The notes below the pieces were generated by a model that was not told the DNA's origin, did not search any database, and saw nothing but the letters and a program-made list of their open reading frames with translations. The position numbers and the translations under genes are program-made. From a virus, in the IMG/VR virus record IMGVR_UViG_3300046810_000322, positions 1-64,000 of that record: 64,000 nucleotides of DNA; one strand, written 5' to 3'. This document shows, one piece after another, positions 9,683 through 17,294 of the stretch; the first letter of the stretch is position 1, and each line of letters opens with the position of its first letter.

Positions 9683-11127
9683 TATTCGCCGCTATAACCA
9701 TTACCGCCGTTGATTTCATTGAACGGTTTACCATTGACCATGATGTTCTTTTCACGTGCCCAGATCAAATACTTCTGGTGGTCTTCTTCTTTCTTCGCTG
9801 CCTTGGCCGCATCAATCTCATCTTGCGACGGACCGACAGGCGCTGGCTCTGGCAACGTTGTCACGTTTGGCATGGTGTCCGTTGTGATGCTGGTGTAGGT
9901 CATTGGGAAGTTCTTCTTCAGTTCATCCTCAGGGGAGGATGGCGGAAACATCGTAGCCATGGAGAAGTACTTCAGATCCGAATTCCCTTCACTGCCAACC
10001 GCACCTTGTTGCATCATGCTACAGAAGTTGGAATTCCCTTCACGTGCCAATGAGATGTCCACCACTGGATAGTCCACCACCTGCGCGCCCGAATCCGGGT
10101 CAGTCTTGTAGCGATCGTCCCGCATCCAGCCTTCATCAAGATCGCCGAATGCGCCAGTGACCTCAGTGAAATCTTGCCGGGTCTGTTGCGCAGGATTACT
10201 TGACGTCGATGGTGTAGTCTTGAAGTTAGTTGCTACAGAACTGATGGTGCTCTTGCTAACAGAGGACAGCGCTGGCTTGCCTACTACGCTAACGATGTCG
10301 CGGATACCGCCAATGTTCCCGCTCTTGGAAGCGAAACTGATCGCAGCTGTCGCAGCTGATGCGAGGATGGAACGATCGCCACCAGCTAAGGTGGATACGG
10401 ACCTAAATGAACCAGGCAATCCTGAACTCATGCCACCCATTGCTAAACCAGAGATCAGACGGGACGTGCTATCTTTATCAACGATATTGAGCGGATTCGA
10501 TCCACCAACGACATTGTTGATCAACGATGACATCTGGTACGACTGGGTAATCTGGCTTGGTAAGAGCTTGCTAGACAGGCCACCCAAACTACCGGTGTTA
10601 GCGAACGAGCCAAGGTTCGATGGAATAGGCGAACTGAAGGCGCCAGTCATGGATGCAGGTAGCTTACCGTTGCCTAGGATACTTCCCAGAGAGGTCAAAC
10701 TCCCGGAGTTCAAGCCAGGAATACCCGTCAACGAGCCACCACCAAGACGCGACATCAGACTTGGACCAGCTACCGCAGCCGCGATCTTCGTCAGACCACC
10801 AATGCCACCCACAGCACCTAATGCCGATGTGCCGAGTGCTTTGGCCTTATCCAACAGGCCACCCCCTGAGCTGGATGCTTTGTCTTTCAGTGTACTGGCA
10901 CCAGCTAGCAATCCGTTCTGATTGATTGGCAATTTAACTGACATTGCCAACCCACCGCGCAGTTCATCGCCCAGACCAGCATTTTCATCAGCGAGGTAAT
11001 CCGCGTTGATCTTGGGGAGATTATTGATGACGCTGTCATCTTTAACCTCATAGGCGTCGACTGTCGCCAAGTCCTCGTCTGGTCCACTGAGGAAAGTGGT
11101 GTTCGCCAGTGCGCGGTTATTTAACAT
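9682..11127 (-). CDS. Gly/Ser-rich protein of unknown function (481 aa)
   Basis: No family recognised. The first 70 residues are acidic and soluble. Residues about 70-300 are a low-complexity Gly/Ser/Leu/Ala region with repeated SGGGL-, GSL- and SSL-type motifs, resembling virion proteins with flexible or amphipathic filament-like regions. The C-terminal 170 residues are more ordered, with an acidic/aromatic stretch and an Ala/Lys-rich helix near the end. The frame extends upstream to a GTG, but the ATG at 11127 is preferred: it has an AAGG ribosome-binding site, and the extension would run through a rho-independent terminator. It lies convergent to the tail genes, so a structural role is plausible but unproven. 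Confidence 0.6.
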   Translation of the reverse strand: MLNNRALANTTFLSGPDEDLATVDAYEVKDDSVINNLPKINADYLADENAGLGDELRGGLAMSVKLPINQNGLLAGASTLKDKASSSGGGLLDKAKALGTSALGAVGGIGGLTKIAAAVAGPSLMSRLGGGSLTGIPGLNSGSLTSLGSILGNGKLPASMTGAFSSPIPSNLGSFANTGSLGGLSSKLLPSQITQSYQMSSLINNVVGGSNPLNIVDKDSTSRLISGLAMGGMSSGLPGSFRSVSTLAGGDRSILASAATAAISFASKSGNIGGIRDIVSVVGKPALSSVSKSTISSVATNFKTTPSTSSNPAQQTRQDFTEVTGAFGDLDEGWMRDDRYKTDPDSGAQVVDYPVVDISLAREGNSNFCSMMQQGAVGSEGNSDLKYFSMATMFPPSSPEDELKKNFPMTYTSITTDTMPNVTTLPEPAPVGPSQDEIDAAKAAKKEEDHQKYLIWAREKNIMVNGKPFNEINGGNGYSGE

Positions 11128-11144
11128 GCTGTGCCTTTTTGAAC

Positions 11145-11171
11145 AAAAAAAAGAATGCCCCCGAAGGGGCA
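11145..11171 (-). terminator. classical rho-independent terminator
   Basis: Read on the minus strand, TGCCCC-TTCG-GGGGCA is followed by TTCTTTTTTTTG. A short GC stem, UUCG tetraloop and U-run make this a textbook intrinsic terminator for the gene that stops at 11187. It differs from the hairpin-plus-TATGCCGT elements elsewhere in the window. Confidence 0.8.
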
Positions 11172-11186
11172 CTCAGCCAAAGCTGA

Positions 11187-11741
11187 TTAACGTGCGATCA
11201 GTTTAGCGTACTCCTCGTTACTTGGCAGTTCAGGAGTTTCACCTTTCTGCATCAGCGTACGGAGTTCGGTTAACGAGTTCGTCAGGATCGCGCCTTCCGG
11301 TGGCCGGATTGGCACATTGCCAGGACCGAACAAGAAGTATTCATCGAAAGGAGCTTCAGACGCCAGGAAGAGTGTTGCTATCACAGGATTGTGGTTCAAC
11401 TTCGCCAGGATAGCTGACATCATGACACGCTCTTCATTTGGGATATCGCGCTCAACCAACTTACCTGCTTCGAGTTGCTTACGGTAATGCGTCTTCGCTT
11501 GCGCGCCCGTCAGCGAACGGAAGGAGTCGTCGCAGCATCCCGTTTTCACATACAGCATGAAACCTTCGATGCACTTGAAGGGACCGAAGTAGGGGTGTTC
11601 GAAACGAGCAACGTAGTAGGTCGAGAGGATGCGGCCGAGTTTATTCCGGCTGCATTTGTAATGGACGTTGATGTGGCCAACCCCATCAGCTGCGGGATTG
11701 GGCAGGGGAGTACTTGGAGTTTCAGTTTTTGTCTTCATCAT
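11187..11741 (-). CDS. unknown protein (about 184 aa)
   Basis: Not recognised. A soluble protein with an aromatic/basic N-terminal half (HYKCSRNKLGRIL, YYVARFEHPYFGPFKC) and two adjacent cysteines (GCCDDSF). It lies just downstream of an acidic-tailed protein in a minus-strand run. The start is uncertain: two adjacent ATGs at 11741 and 11738 lack an obvious ribosome-binding site, and an in-frame TTG at 11765 overlaps the upstream stop codon, so translational coupling is possible. Confidence 0.6.
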   Translation of the reverse strand: MMKTKTETPSTPLPNPAADGVGHINVHYKCSRNKLGRILSTYYVARFEHPYFGPFKCIEGFMLYVKTGCCDDSFRSLTGAQAKTHYRKQLEAGKLVERDIPNEERVMMSAILAKLNHNPVIATLFLASEAPFDEYFLFGPGNVPIRPPEGAILTNSLTELRTLMQKGETPELPSNEEYAKLIAR

Positions 11742-11761
11742 CGTTGCCAGTGCAAAGCGGT

Positions 11762-12304
11762 TCAAGGACCTATGCCAATGTATTGTTGATTATTATCGTC
11801 ATCATCATCATCCTCGTCATCGAGGAATGGAATCTGCTCCTGGTCGTCAGGACGTTTTGGCATCGTTGCGTCGGGGTTGTCCGCCAGCTCTTCATCGAAC
11901 ATCGGGACATCCTTCAGGCCGTCATTCAAATTGACCATCACCCGGTGGGTGGTGATCGTACCGTCATGATGACGCGCCTCGAGCGTGATACGGAATTCCA
12001 GGAACTGCATGAACCTCATGCACTTGCAGAACACTTTCCAACTCATGGTGGGGTTGGAGAACTCCTTGTTCAGATTGCCGCGGTTGTTAAACCGTTCTTT
12101 TGGATTATCCGGCACATGGTTCTTTGGATCGTTCAGAAAGCGATCCATGAGCATGCTGAAGCGATAGCCAGAGACCCTGGTGTCTTTCAGGATCACACGC
12201 CACAACTTGGAGAGCAAGCCGACGCTCCCATACGTTTTGTGTATTTCTTTGTTCGGATCATCAAGCATCCGGGAGATGGGCTTGACTTTTGGTTTCTTGA
12301 CCAT
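11762..12304 (-). CDS. unknown protein with WKVFCK motif and acidic tail (180 aa)
   Basis: A small basic-to-acidic protein. The central part contains MSWKVFCKCMRFMQFLEF, and its C-terminus ends in a run of Asp (DDEDDDDDDNN) like the tails of single-stranded DNA-binding or recruitment proteins. The protein at 42051-42341 shares the MxWKVFCK motif, a preceding NLxxE segment and the LE downstream, so the two are paralogues. The ATG at 12304 is chosen because GAGGT lies 6 bases upstream; the longer frame has no such signal. A nucleic-acid-related role is only a guess from the tail. Confidence 0.65.
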   Translation of the reverse strand: MVKKPKVKPISRMLDDPNKEIHKTYGSVGLLSKLWRVILKDTRVSGYRFSMLMDRFLNDPKNHVPDNPKERFNNRGNLNKEFSNPTMSWKVFCKCMRFMQFLEFRITLEARHHDGTITTHRVMVNLNDGLKDVPMFDEELADNPDATMPKRPDDQEQIPFLDDEDDDDDDNNQQYIGIGP

Positions 12305-12368
12305 GCTGTACCTCAAAAGTAAAATAGAATGCAGCGATATCGCTATCTGCACCAAAGAGATGGAAGGG

Positions 12369-12902
12369 CTATGCGTGATTCTTAATCGCTGCACTTGTCT
12401 CTTCAAGAGAAAGACCTATTTCGATCAATACATGAAACAGGGAATTGAGCATCCGTTGGTTATACGTCTTGGTGTCGTGCTCGATGTGTTTAGCATCGTC
12501 AACCGCCTGACACAACGCAATAACTGCCGCCGAGAGTTCTTGCAGCTTCGCATGAAGCGAATCCAGATAAAAGCCATCGGCAGTAATGAAGAACCGATTG
12601 AGTGGTTTTTTGATGAGTTTGTAATCGCAACGTGCACTCAACACGTAGCCGCCATGTTCCAAACTGCTGATATGACTGGCGAGGTCATTGATACATGCTT
12701 CGATGTTTTGATGCACTGTAGGTATGGTCCGACCGTGACCGATGCTCTGCTTGTACTCAGTGAACGACTTCCAATCAATCGTTTCATACAGCAGACGACA
12801 ACGATCCATAGGGGTCAATTGTTCAGGGATACTATCTTCCAGCTCGATGCCCTGAAGTTTGGCAAACCAATCCTTAGCCCATTGCCAGAGGAAACTAGAC
12901 AT
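12369..12902 (-). CDS. unknown helical protein (177 aa)
   Basis: No family recognised. Predicted mostly alpha-helical, with Trp-rich N-terminus (FLWQWAKDWFAKLQG) and a C-terminal half of amphipathic helices. ATG start with AAGGAG 8 bases upstream. It is the first gene of the minus-strand run 9.7-12.9 kb and faces the plus-strand gene at 13013 across a divergent promoter region. Confidence 0.65.
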   Translation of the reverse strand: MSSFLWQWAKDWFAKLQGIELEDSIPEQLTPMDRCRLLYETIDWKSFTEYKQSIGHGRTIPTVHQNIEACINDLASHISSLEHGGYVLSARCDYKLIKKPLNRFFITADGFYLDSLHAKLQELSAAVIALCQAVDDAKHIEHDTKTYNQRMLNSLFHVLIEIGLSLEETSAAIKNHA

Positions 12903-13012
12903 TCAACACTCCTTTCAAAGTCATACACGGTAGGTATACTATCTTAATGATATAGTTTTGAGATTTAATAGCGTAAATCTCGAGGATTCCCCCTTTCTGT
13001 TAGGAGTAAGTC
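12903..13012. promoter_or_regulatory. divergent promoter region
   Basis: 110 bases between divergent starts, much more A+T-rich than the genes around it. TATACT at 12935-12940 and TAATGATATAG at about 12945-12955 are possible -10-like elements. TAGGAG at 13001-13006 is the ribosome-binding site of the plus-strand gene. Orientation of the promoters cannot be assigned by eye. Confidence 0.35.
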
Positions 13013-13528
13013 ATGCAGGACGAAATTGACGAAGAGTATGAAGTAGGCCCTAGCGATAACCCACCTGCTCCGGCCGCCACGGCAGCGCCTCCTGTTCCAG
13101 ACGATCTGGCGACGGATATTGATTTCCTGGACTTGGATGCAACGCTGGCGTTCACCCAGAAGAAACGCGTCAGGGTTATCAACCAGATCAACAAGAACTT
13201 GCACCAGATCGAAGATCCAGCCATGATCTCGGCCATGCTCAAGGGCTTGGGTGATATGGATAAAGCTGTGATCTCCCGCCGCCGGGTTGGTATCGAAGAA
13301 GAAGCCAGCAAGACCGCCGATCAACAAGCCCGCAACAGTGCAGAGATTCTGCGTTCTATCAACGCAAAACTCTTCCAGGTACCAGCAGAGGCCGGATCTG
13401 CACCACGTGAAACACCGAAGCTCCCAGACGACATTATTCCAGTCATGGTGCCAGGTGAAACGGATATCCAAACGCATCAGTTGTCATACGACGCCTTCGC
13501 TAAGGGCATCCAACAAGAACCTGCTTGA
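13013..13528 (+). CDS. unknown acidic protein (171 aa)
   Basis: Not recognised. The first 40 residues are acidic and Pro/Ala-rich, probably disordered. Residues about 45-125 form charged helices (QKKRVRVINQINKNL, SRRRVGIEEEASK) and could be a coiled coil. The tail is again flexible. It is a single-gene plus-strand unit flanked by a divergent promoter region and a convergent hairpin terminator. Small terminase subunits can have such organisation, but I see no diagnostic motif. Confidence 0.6.
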   Translation: MQDEIDEEYEVGPSDNPPAPAATAAPPVPDDLATDIDFLDLDATLAFTQKKRVRVINQINKNLHQIEDPAMISAMLKGLGDMDKAVISRRRVGIEEEASKTADQQARNSAEILRSINAKLFQVPAEAGSAPRETPKLPDDIIPVMVPGETDIQTHQLSYDAFAKGIQQEPA

Positions 13529-13548
13529 ATTGTATCGCCAACGAACCG

Positions 13549-13596
13549 CTGCTACCCTGCTCTTGCGAGCGGGTAGCAGTGGGCGTTTATGTCGTC
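13549..13596. terminator. hairpin terminator with TTATGTCGTC tail
   Basis: A 9-bp stem, CTGCTACCC at 13549-13557 and GGGTAGCAG at 13571-13579, lies between convergent genes. It is followed on the plus strand by TTTATGTCGTC, a variant of the TATGCCGT box seen after the other hairpins. No T-run follows. Confidence 0.55.
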
Positions 13597-13598
13597 AA

Positions 13599-14327
13599 TT
13601 AGGTTGGCTTAACAACACTAAAGAGTTCAATTGGCAGTAGCTGAAGAGAAACTCCACCTGATACAGCTTTTTCGATTGCTTCAAAAGGATTCCATTCAAA
13701 CTGTGTTTTCAGTTCATTGAGTTGTTCTTCAGTCGGCGTTTGAACATGATAGATAGCAGGGGCGTACAAAGTAACCTCGGTCATGGGTTTCTTCATGATC
13801 GCTTGCTGTTGCGTCGAAAGCCAGTTCTCGTAGTCATACATCAGCATGCCCGAGTAATTTGACTTGCAGTGATCCGGGGTTAGCTCCGCATCAGAGAGGT
13901 GAGTTGTTTCCACTTTGAATGGTATTCCTACCGTGGTGAACTCTTCCATCTTTAGAGCGATTACCTCCAACAACTGCGCCGTGTCTTCCTCAGAGAGCGA
14001 GTACGGATACGTATTGACAACAATGCGCACACCTTCGTGGAATGGCCTGGTAAGTGCTTGCTTCATCAGCGAGGTAACGATTTTACGCAGCAATAACAGG
14101 ACCTCGGTTAAGGTCGAGAGGGCGAGCGTTTCGACATCGCGATTGGCGTACAGGGCGTTATAGGCGTCCACGTCTACACCTGGGAATTTATCATCCATGC
14201 GGTGATGATAGTTGCCCGTTAAAACTTTCAGGACAAGATCGTCTCCACCCAACTTGGCAATGGTACCGATCCTGGTATCGAGAAGTACGTCTAAAGGAAC
14301 GTATATCCCGCTGAGTGCTTGACTCAT
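13599..14327 (-). CDS. unknown protein (242 aa)
   Basis: No family recognised. A soluble mixed alpha/beta protein without signal peptide or membrane segment; a cluster of aliphatic residues near 75-95 (TEVLLLLRKIVTSLM) is probably a buried helix. ATG start with only a weak GAAAG site. It lies at the 3' end of the minus-strand run that contains the RNAP beta-like fragment. Confidence 0.6.
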   Translation of the reverse strand: MSQALSGIYVPLDVLLDTRIGTIAKLGGDDLVLKVLTGNYHHRMDDKFPGVDVDAYNALYANRDVETLALSTLTEVLLLLRKIVTSLMKQALTRPFHEGVRIVVNTYPYSLSEEDTAQLLEVIALKMEEFTTVGIPFKVETTHLSDAELTPDHCKSNYSGMLMYDYENWLSTQQQAIMKKPMTEVTLYAPAIYHVQTPTEEQLNELKTQFEWNPFEAIEKAVSGGVSLQLLPIELFSVVKPT

Positions 14328-14369
14328 GGTTTATCGTCTTTCAGGGGTTTGGGAAGACTGCTACTCTTT

Positions 14370-14912
14370 TTATTTTTTCTCAACCGGTGTTTTCAAGACC
14401 GGATGGTCAAGGTCAATGAATGCAAAGATCAGCATTACAATAACCAGCCAGGTATTCGCGACGATGATAGCACGCGCCTGACTCGCGTTTGGTAATTCCT
14501 CTAAGAAATTGGGTGGCATGCAGACACTGTCGTCAGCAGCAGTTGATTCTTCTGCTGACACAAACAGTCCGGCGTCCATGTCTTCCGACATGGCGATAGC
14601 CAAGTCCAGCAAGATCGCGTTTGCGACACTCCTGCCTTGGCCTCCCGAAATGTTCATGAAGAAAACAAACCTGGTATTCATGAACCAAGAACGGAGAATT
14701 TCATCGTTGAAGATGAATTTGTCCGCCAGTTCAGTGAGCATATCCTTGGTACCCAAGAGATGCGCATTCCATTCGCCAAGCAAAACGATCAGCTTGGAGC
14801 GAACGTACACAGCATCGTCAGAGGACAAATTCCGCAAGGTCTGCTCCATGGCAGCGATAAATCGGCCCTTGACAAGATCAACGTCGTAGGCCACTGGAGT
14901 AGGTTCGTTCAT
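14370..14912 (-). CDS. unknown protein with C-terminal hydrophobic segment (180 aa)
   Basis: Not recognised. A helical soluble N-terminal part is followed by a strongly hydrophobic segment near the C-terminus (WLVIVMLIFAFI), consistent with a C-terminal membrane anchor. The ATG at 14912 has GAGAG immediately upstream and is preferred over the GTG at 14921, which overlaps the previous gene. Confidence 0.6.
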   Translation of the reverse strand: MNEPTPVAYDVDLVKGRFIAAMEQTLRNLSSDDAVYVRSKLIVLLGEWNAHLLGTKDMLTELADKFIFNDEILRSWFMNTRFVFFMNISGGQGRSVANAILLDLAIAMSEDMDAGLFVSAEESTAADDSVCMPPNFLEELPNASQARAIIVANTWLVIVMLIFAFIDLDHPVLKTPVEKK

Positions 14913-14917
14913 ATCTC

Positions 14918-15589
14918 TCACAACGTGTTACTGAGGTGCATAGCGTTGAAATACGTCGACAGCGAACGCGTCGACTCAACACCACCCGCCAAGTGTTCAA
15001 TGGATTCCATCGACACCGCGCCAGTCTTATCGATCATGTCGTTCATCGCATCAAATGCCTTCACGTCACCGCCCCTGGCTTTCAGGAACTCGGTAATCAT
15101 TTCAGGCAAATCGAGCGCTGCCAACACTTGGATCTCAGGCGACGAGAGCTTACTGCCTTTAGAGTCACCCGAAGGCTGACCAGTGAGTTCGTCTATGGAG
15201 CGGTTGTGCTTTGGAATACGTGCTTTCTTATCCACGAGCTGAGCCTGGCGACGATACGGCAGGTCCAGCACGATATACCTCTTATTCGTCAGATACGCCG
15301 GCGTCACACCGTCACGCGGATCGATCAGGATGCGACTGTAAAAGTCGTGCCCCATGTCTTTACCCATTGCCAACGCATTTTCAATGGTCAGCGGACTGTC
15401 AGACAAGTTCGGTGCGATGATCGGTAAGCGTATCTCACGATTCTTCAGCTTCAAATAGAACGCGTGGAAAGCCTGGTCGTCCATACCAGCAAACAGATCC
15501 TTGTAGATCTGCGTAGTAGGACCACCAGGAGCCATCTGTTCGATGCGCTTAAGAATAACTGCTTCAGCTGCGGCGCGGTTTCCAGCCAT
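14918..15589 (-). CDS. RNA polymerase beta-subunit C-terminal-like protein (223 aa)
   Basis: Residues about 100-180 follow the pattern of the extreme C-terminal region of bacterial RNAP beta: YIVLDLPYRRQAQLVDKK (105-122) parallels the YMLKLNHLVDDK region; LTGQPSGDSKG (135-145) parallels the TQQPLGGKAQFGG loop; then come PEIQVLAAL (151-159, parallel to EVWALEA) and EFLKARGGD (167-175, parallel to EMLTVKSDD). The catalytic-core motifs of beta upstream of this region are absent, so the protein would be a separate fragment. phiKZ-type phages split beta into several polypeptides (established). The assignment is my alignment by eye. ATG at 15589 has GAAGGA upstream and overlaps the preceding gene by 26 nt. 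Confidence 0.5.
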   Translation of the reverse strand: MAGNRAAAEAVILKRIEQMAPGGPTTQIYKDLFAGMDDQAFHAFYLKLKNREIRLPIIAPNLSDSPLTIENALAMGKDMGHDFYSRILIDPRDGVTPAYLTNKRYIVLDLPYRRQAQLVDKKARIPKHNRSIDELTGQPSGDSKGSKLSSPEIQVLAALDLPEMITEFLKARGGDVKAFDAMNDMIDKTGAVSMESIEHLAGGVESTRSLSTYFNAMHLSNTL

Positions 15590-16091
15590 GGTTGTTTTCC
15601 TTCTCATCCTTTTCAATGTGGACAAGAACAACGCGGCAAGGGATTTCAAGTTCTTGCATGCGATTGATCATGTCCCGGGTGCCAGATGACACCCCGTCAT
15701 AGAAAGTGATAAGATAGTTGCCAACCTCGGACATCTCCTCGTTGCGCCAAAAGCCTGCAAGGAGGTTGTATTGCTTACCGTCGCCACGAGTGCGAACCAC
15801 GGCACCCTCTACGTCAATTTCATCCCAACGGGGATGGAACTCGACCCAGGAGTAACCGTTCTTCTTGCACCAACGAATGATTAAGTCGTCAGCGCCACTC
15901 TTAGCAGCACCGGTGATGAACACTACTTTCTTCTTGTCTTCTTCCTTGTCCAACGACAAGTCTTTCAACAAGCTCCAGATGTGTTCATCAAAGAGGACGA
16001 CATCTTCAAAGCCGCGACTGCCGGCTACGATGATGCGCCACTCAAAGTCCTTTAGGCAATCTTTTTCAAGAGGCCCGTTTTGATCGCGCAT
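15564..16091 (-). CDS. SLOG-fold (DUF2493/cpYpsA-like) nucleotide-binding protein
   Basis: 175 residues. The core runs from EWRIIVAGSRGFED (about 17-30), a Rossmann-like strand followed by a GSRxF loop, through VVFITGAAKSGADDLIIRW with the second glycine-rich loop, a HPRWD segment, RNEEM, and a final YDGVSSGTRDMI motif. This order is typical of the DUF2493/YspA branch of the SLOG superfamily, which binds nucleotides or nucleotide-derived ligands. The function in phages is not established. The ATG at 16091 is preserved by GAGGT upstream; a longer frame would overlap the neighbouring gene extensively. Confidence 0.7.
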   Translation of the reverse strand: MRDQNGPLEKDCLKDFEWRIIVAGSRGFEDVVLFDEHIWSLLKDLSLDKEEDKKKVVFITGAAKSGADDLIIRWCKKNGYSWVEFHPRWDEIDVEGAVVRTRGDGKQYNLLAGFWRNEEMSEVGNYLITFYDGVSSGTRDMINRMQELEIPCRVVLVHIEKDEKENNHGWKPRRS

Positions 16092-16405
16092 GGGATTACC
16101 TCGGAGTCGAAGAGACGGGACCAGTCTTCCAGCGTGCACTGGCCATTCATCAGGCAGCCACGCGCGTTGCGGGTGCTCAGGATTTCGTCCGTAGTTGGCA
16201 ACGACAGGAAGATCGATGTCCAGCAACGGTTGATGTGGAAACGTTGAACGTTGACGTCGTCCGTTGCCAGGGCTTCAGGATTCAAACCCTTCAGCCATTC
16301 CTGTGGATTGATGATACCATTCTTCTCCAGCAGATAAATGACGTGATGCGCCAGAGAAAAGGGCTTTTCTGCTGGAACATCGCTTTCTACAGTATTCGTA
16401 TCCAT
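16052..16405 (-). CDS. unknown protein (117 aa)
   Basis: No family recognised. Soluble, mixed composition, with several Cys and Trp residues. It overlaps the start of the SLOG-fold gene by 40 nt in a different frame. The ATG has no ribosome-binding site: instead TATAAT lies only a few bases upstream on the minus strand, so this could be a leaderless transcript or the start may be misplaced. Confidence 0.55.
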   Translation of the reverse strand: MDTNTVESDVPAEKPFSLAHHVIYLLEKNGIINPQEWLKGLNPEALATDDVNVQRFHINRCWTSIFLSLPTTDEILSTRNARGCLMNGQCTLEDWSRLFDSEVIPCAIKTGLLKKIA

Positions 16406-16425
16406 GGTATTATATTATCTAAATG
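16406..16425 (-). promoter_or_regulatory. possible promoter immediately upstream of a start codon
   Basis: On the minus strand, TAGATAATATAATACC directly precedes the ATG at 16405. TATAAT is a perfect bacterial -10 hexamer, but at this distance the transcript would have almost no leader. No clear -35 is seen. Confidence 0.3.
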
Positions 16426-16462
16426 TTAACGTTTGGAAATGTTTGCCTATTTTCTAAGCAAC

Positions 16463-16813
16463 TTAGGACAGAGCAATGTCACGGATCTTCCGTGCTTTCA
16501 GCAACTTGCCGCTGGCGCCACGTGGGTAGAACATCACGCGGTCGCGATGATACTCATGCATACCGTAGGGACCAATGACAGTCACACAAGGTGGGTTAAC
16601 TTCCTGGAGATCGATCCGCTCAAAGCGACCGTCCTCCATTTCACTTTGCTCACGCATGGTGGTGATCGAGCCACACGTGTATTGATACGCAGGCTTCCAA
16701 CCATCTTCCACCCGATGCGTATCAGGCAGGCCAGTGATAACGTGAATGCTGCCTCGCTGCTTATGCTTCAGCGCCGTACCGATTGGGTACAGCGGTTTGT
16801 TGATATCGGCCAT
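16463..16813 (-). CDS. small SH3-like paralogue A (116 aa)
   Basis: Not a named family that I can assign. The N-terminal half contains YPIGTALKHKQRGS and WKPAYQYT, which recur in the neighbouring 71-residue protein as FHKGQTIEHKQ and NKPAYQLQ; the two are tandem paralogues. The length and turn-rich pattern suggest a small beta-barrel. ATG at 16813 has CAAGGAG upstream. Confidence 0.6.
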   Translation of the reverse strand: MADINKPLYPIGTALKHKQRGSIHVITGLPDTHRVEDGWKPAYQYTCGSITTMREQSEMEDGRFERIDLQEVNPPCVTVIGPYGMHEYHRDRVMFYPRGASGKLLKARKIRDIALS

Positions 16814-16815
16814 CG

Positions 16816-17031
16816 TTACTCCTTGGCTTTCCAATACAGCTCAACATCACCTTGGTCACGGAAGAATGGAGCCGTCTTCAGTGGCAATACTTGTTGCAGC
16901 TGGTAAGCAGGTTTGTTATTGTGAGTGCACTCGTTCGGGGTTTTCGTCACCCGATACGTGGCAGGAAACTGCTTATGTTCAATTGTTTGCCCTTTGTGGA
17001 ACAAACAATTGTTGGTGGAACGACTTAGCAT
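16816..17031 (-). CDS. small SH3-like paralogue B (71 aa)
   Basis: A shorter paralogue of the 116-residue protein just downstream, sharing the G-x-x-x-x-HKQ and KPAYQ motifs. The gap between them is 2 bases, so they are probably cotranslated. Function unknown. Confidence 0.55.
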   Translation of the reverse strand: MLSRSTNNCLFHKGQTIEHKQFPATYRVTKTPNECTHNNKPAYQLQQVLPLKTAPFFRDQGDVELYWKAKE

Positions 17032-17055
17032 TACAAATACTCCAGTTAGGTACGA

Positions 17056-17244
17056 CTAACCGGTGAACCAGGCAAACGCCGTTTTGATGATGGACATGGT
17101 TACTTCTTTGTAGAACAACCATTTAGGCCAAACAAGGGGCCAGATCAAAAAGTCGATGACTGCCCAGAACCAGCTTTTATGCATTGACATGCCAATGATG
17201 GCAGTCAACGTGCCGAAGATCAAATAGAAAGGACGGAGCAACAT
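17056..17244 (-). CDS. small membrane protein (62 aa)
   Basis: Two hydrophobic segments (FYLIFGTLTAIIGM and FWAVIDFLIWPLVW) separated by a short MHKS loop give a two-pass membrane protein. The ATG at 17244 has GAGG about 8 bases upstream; the longer TTG-started frame would run into the hairpin before it. Lysis or envelope roles are possible, but no motif shows which. Confidence 0.55.
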   Translation of the reverse strand: MLLRPFYLIFGTLTAIIGMSMHKSWFWAVIDFLIWPLVWPKWLFYKEVTMSIIKTAFAWFTG

Positions 17245-17261
17245 GTATATATCCTCATATC

Positions 17262-17287
17262 GGAGGGATTGGTCAGCCAATCCCTCC
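17262..17287 (-). terminator. hairpin after the RecA-like gene
   Basis: A perfect 11-bp stem, GGAGGGATTGG at 17262-17272 and CCAATCCCTCC at 17277-17287, with loop TCAG. It sits 7 bases beyond the stop codon of the RecA-like gene. There is no T-run and no TATGCCGT box; it may be a transcript-end or processing structure. Confidence 0.5.
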
Positions 17288-17294
17288 TTGTAAA

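Noticed and set aside
12935-12955. strong host sigma-70 promoter
   Set aside because: TATACT is present but no credible -35 box at 16-18 bases; kept only as a low-confidence element.
13013-13528. small terminase subunit
   Set aside because: Size and charged helices fit loosely, but there is no helix-turn-helix or neighbouring large terminase to support it.
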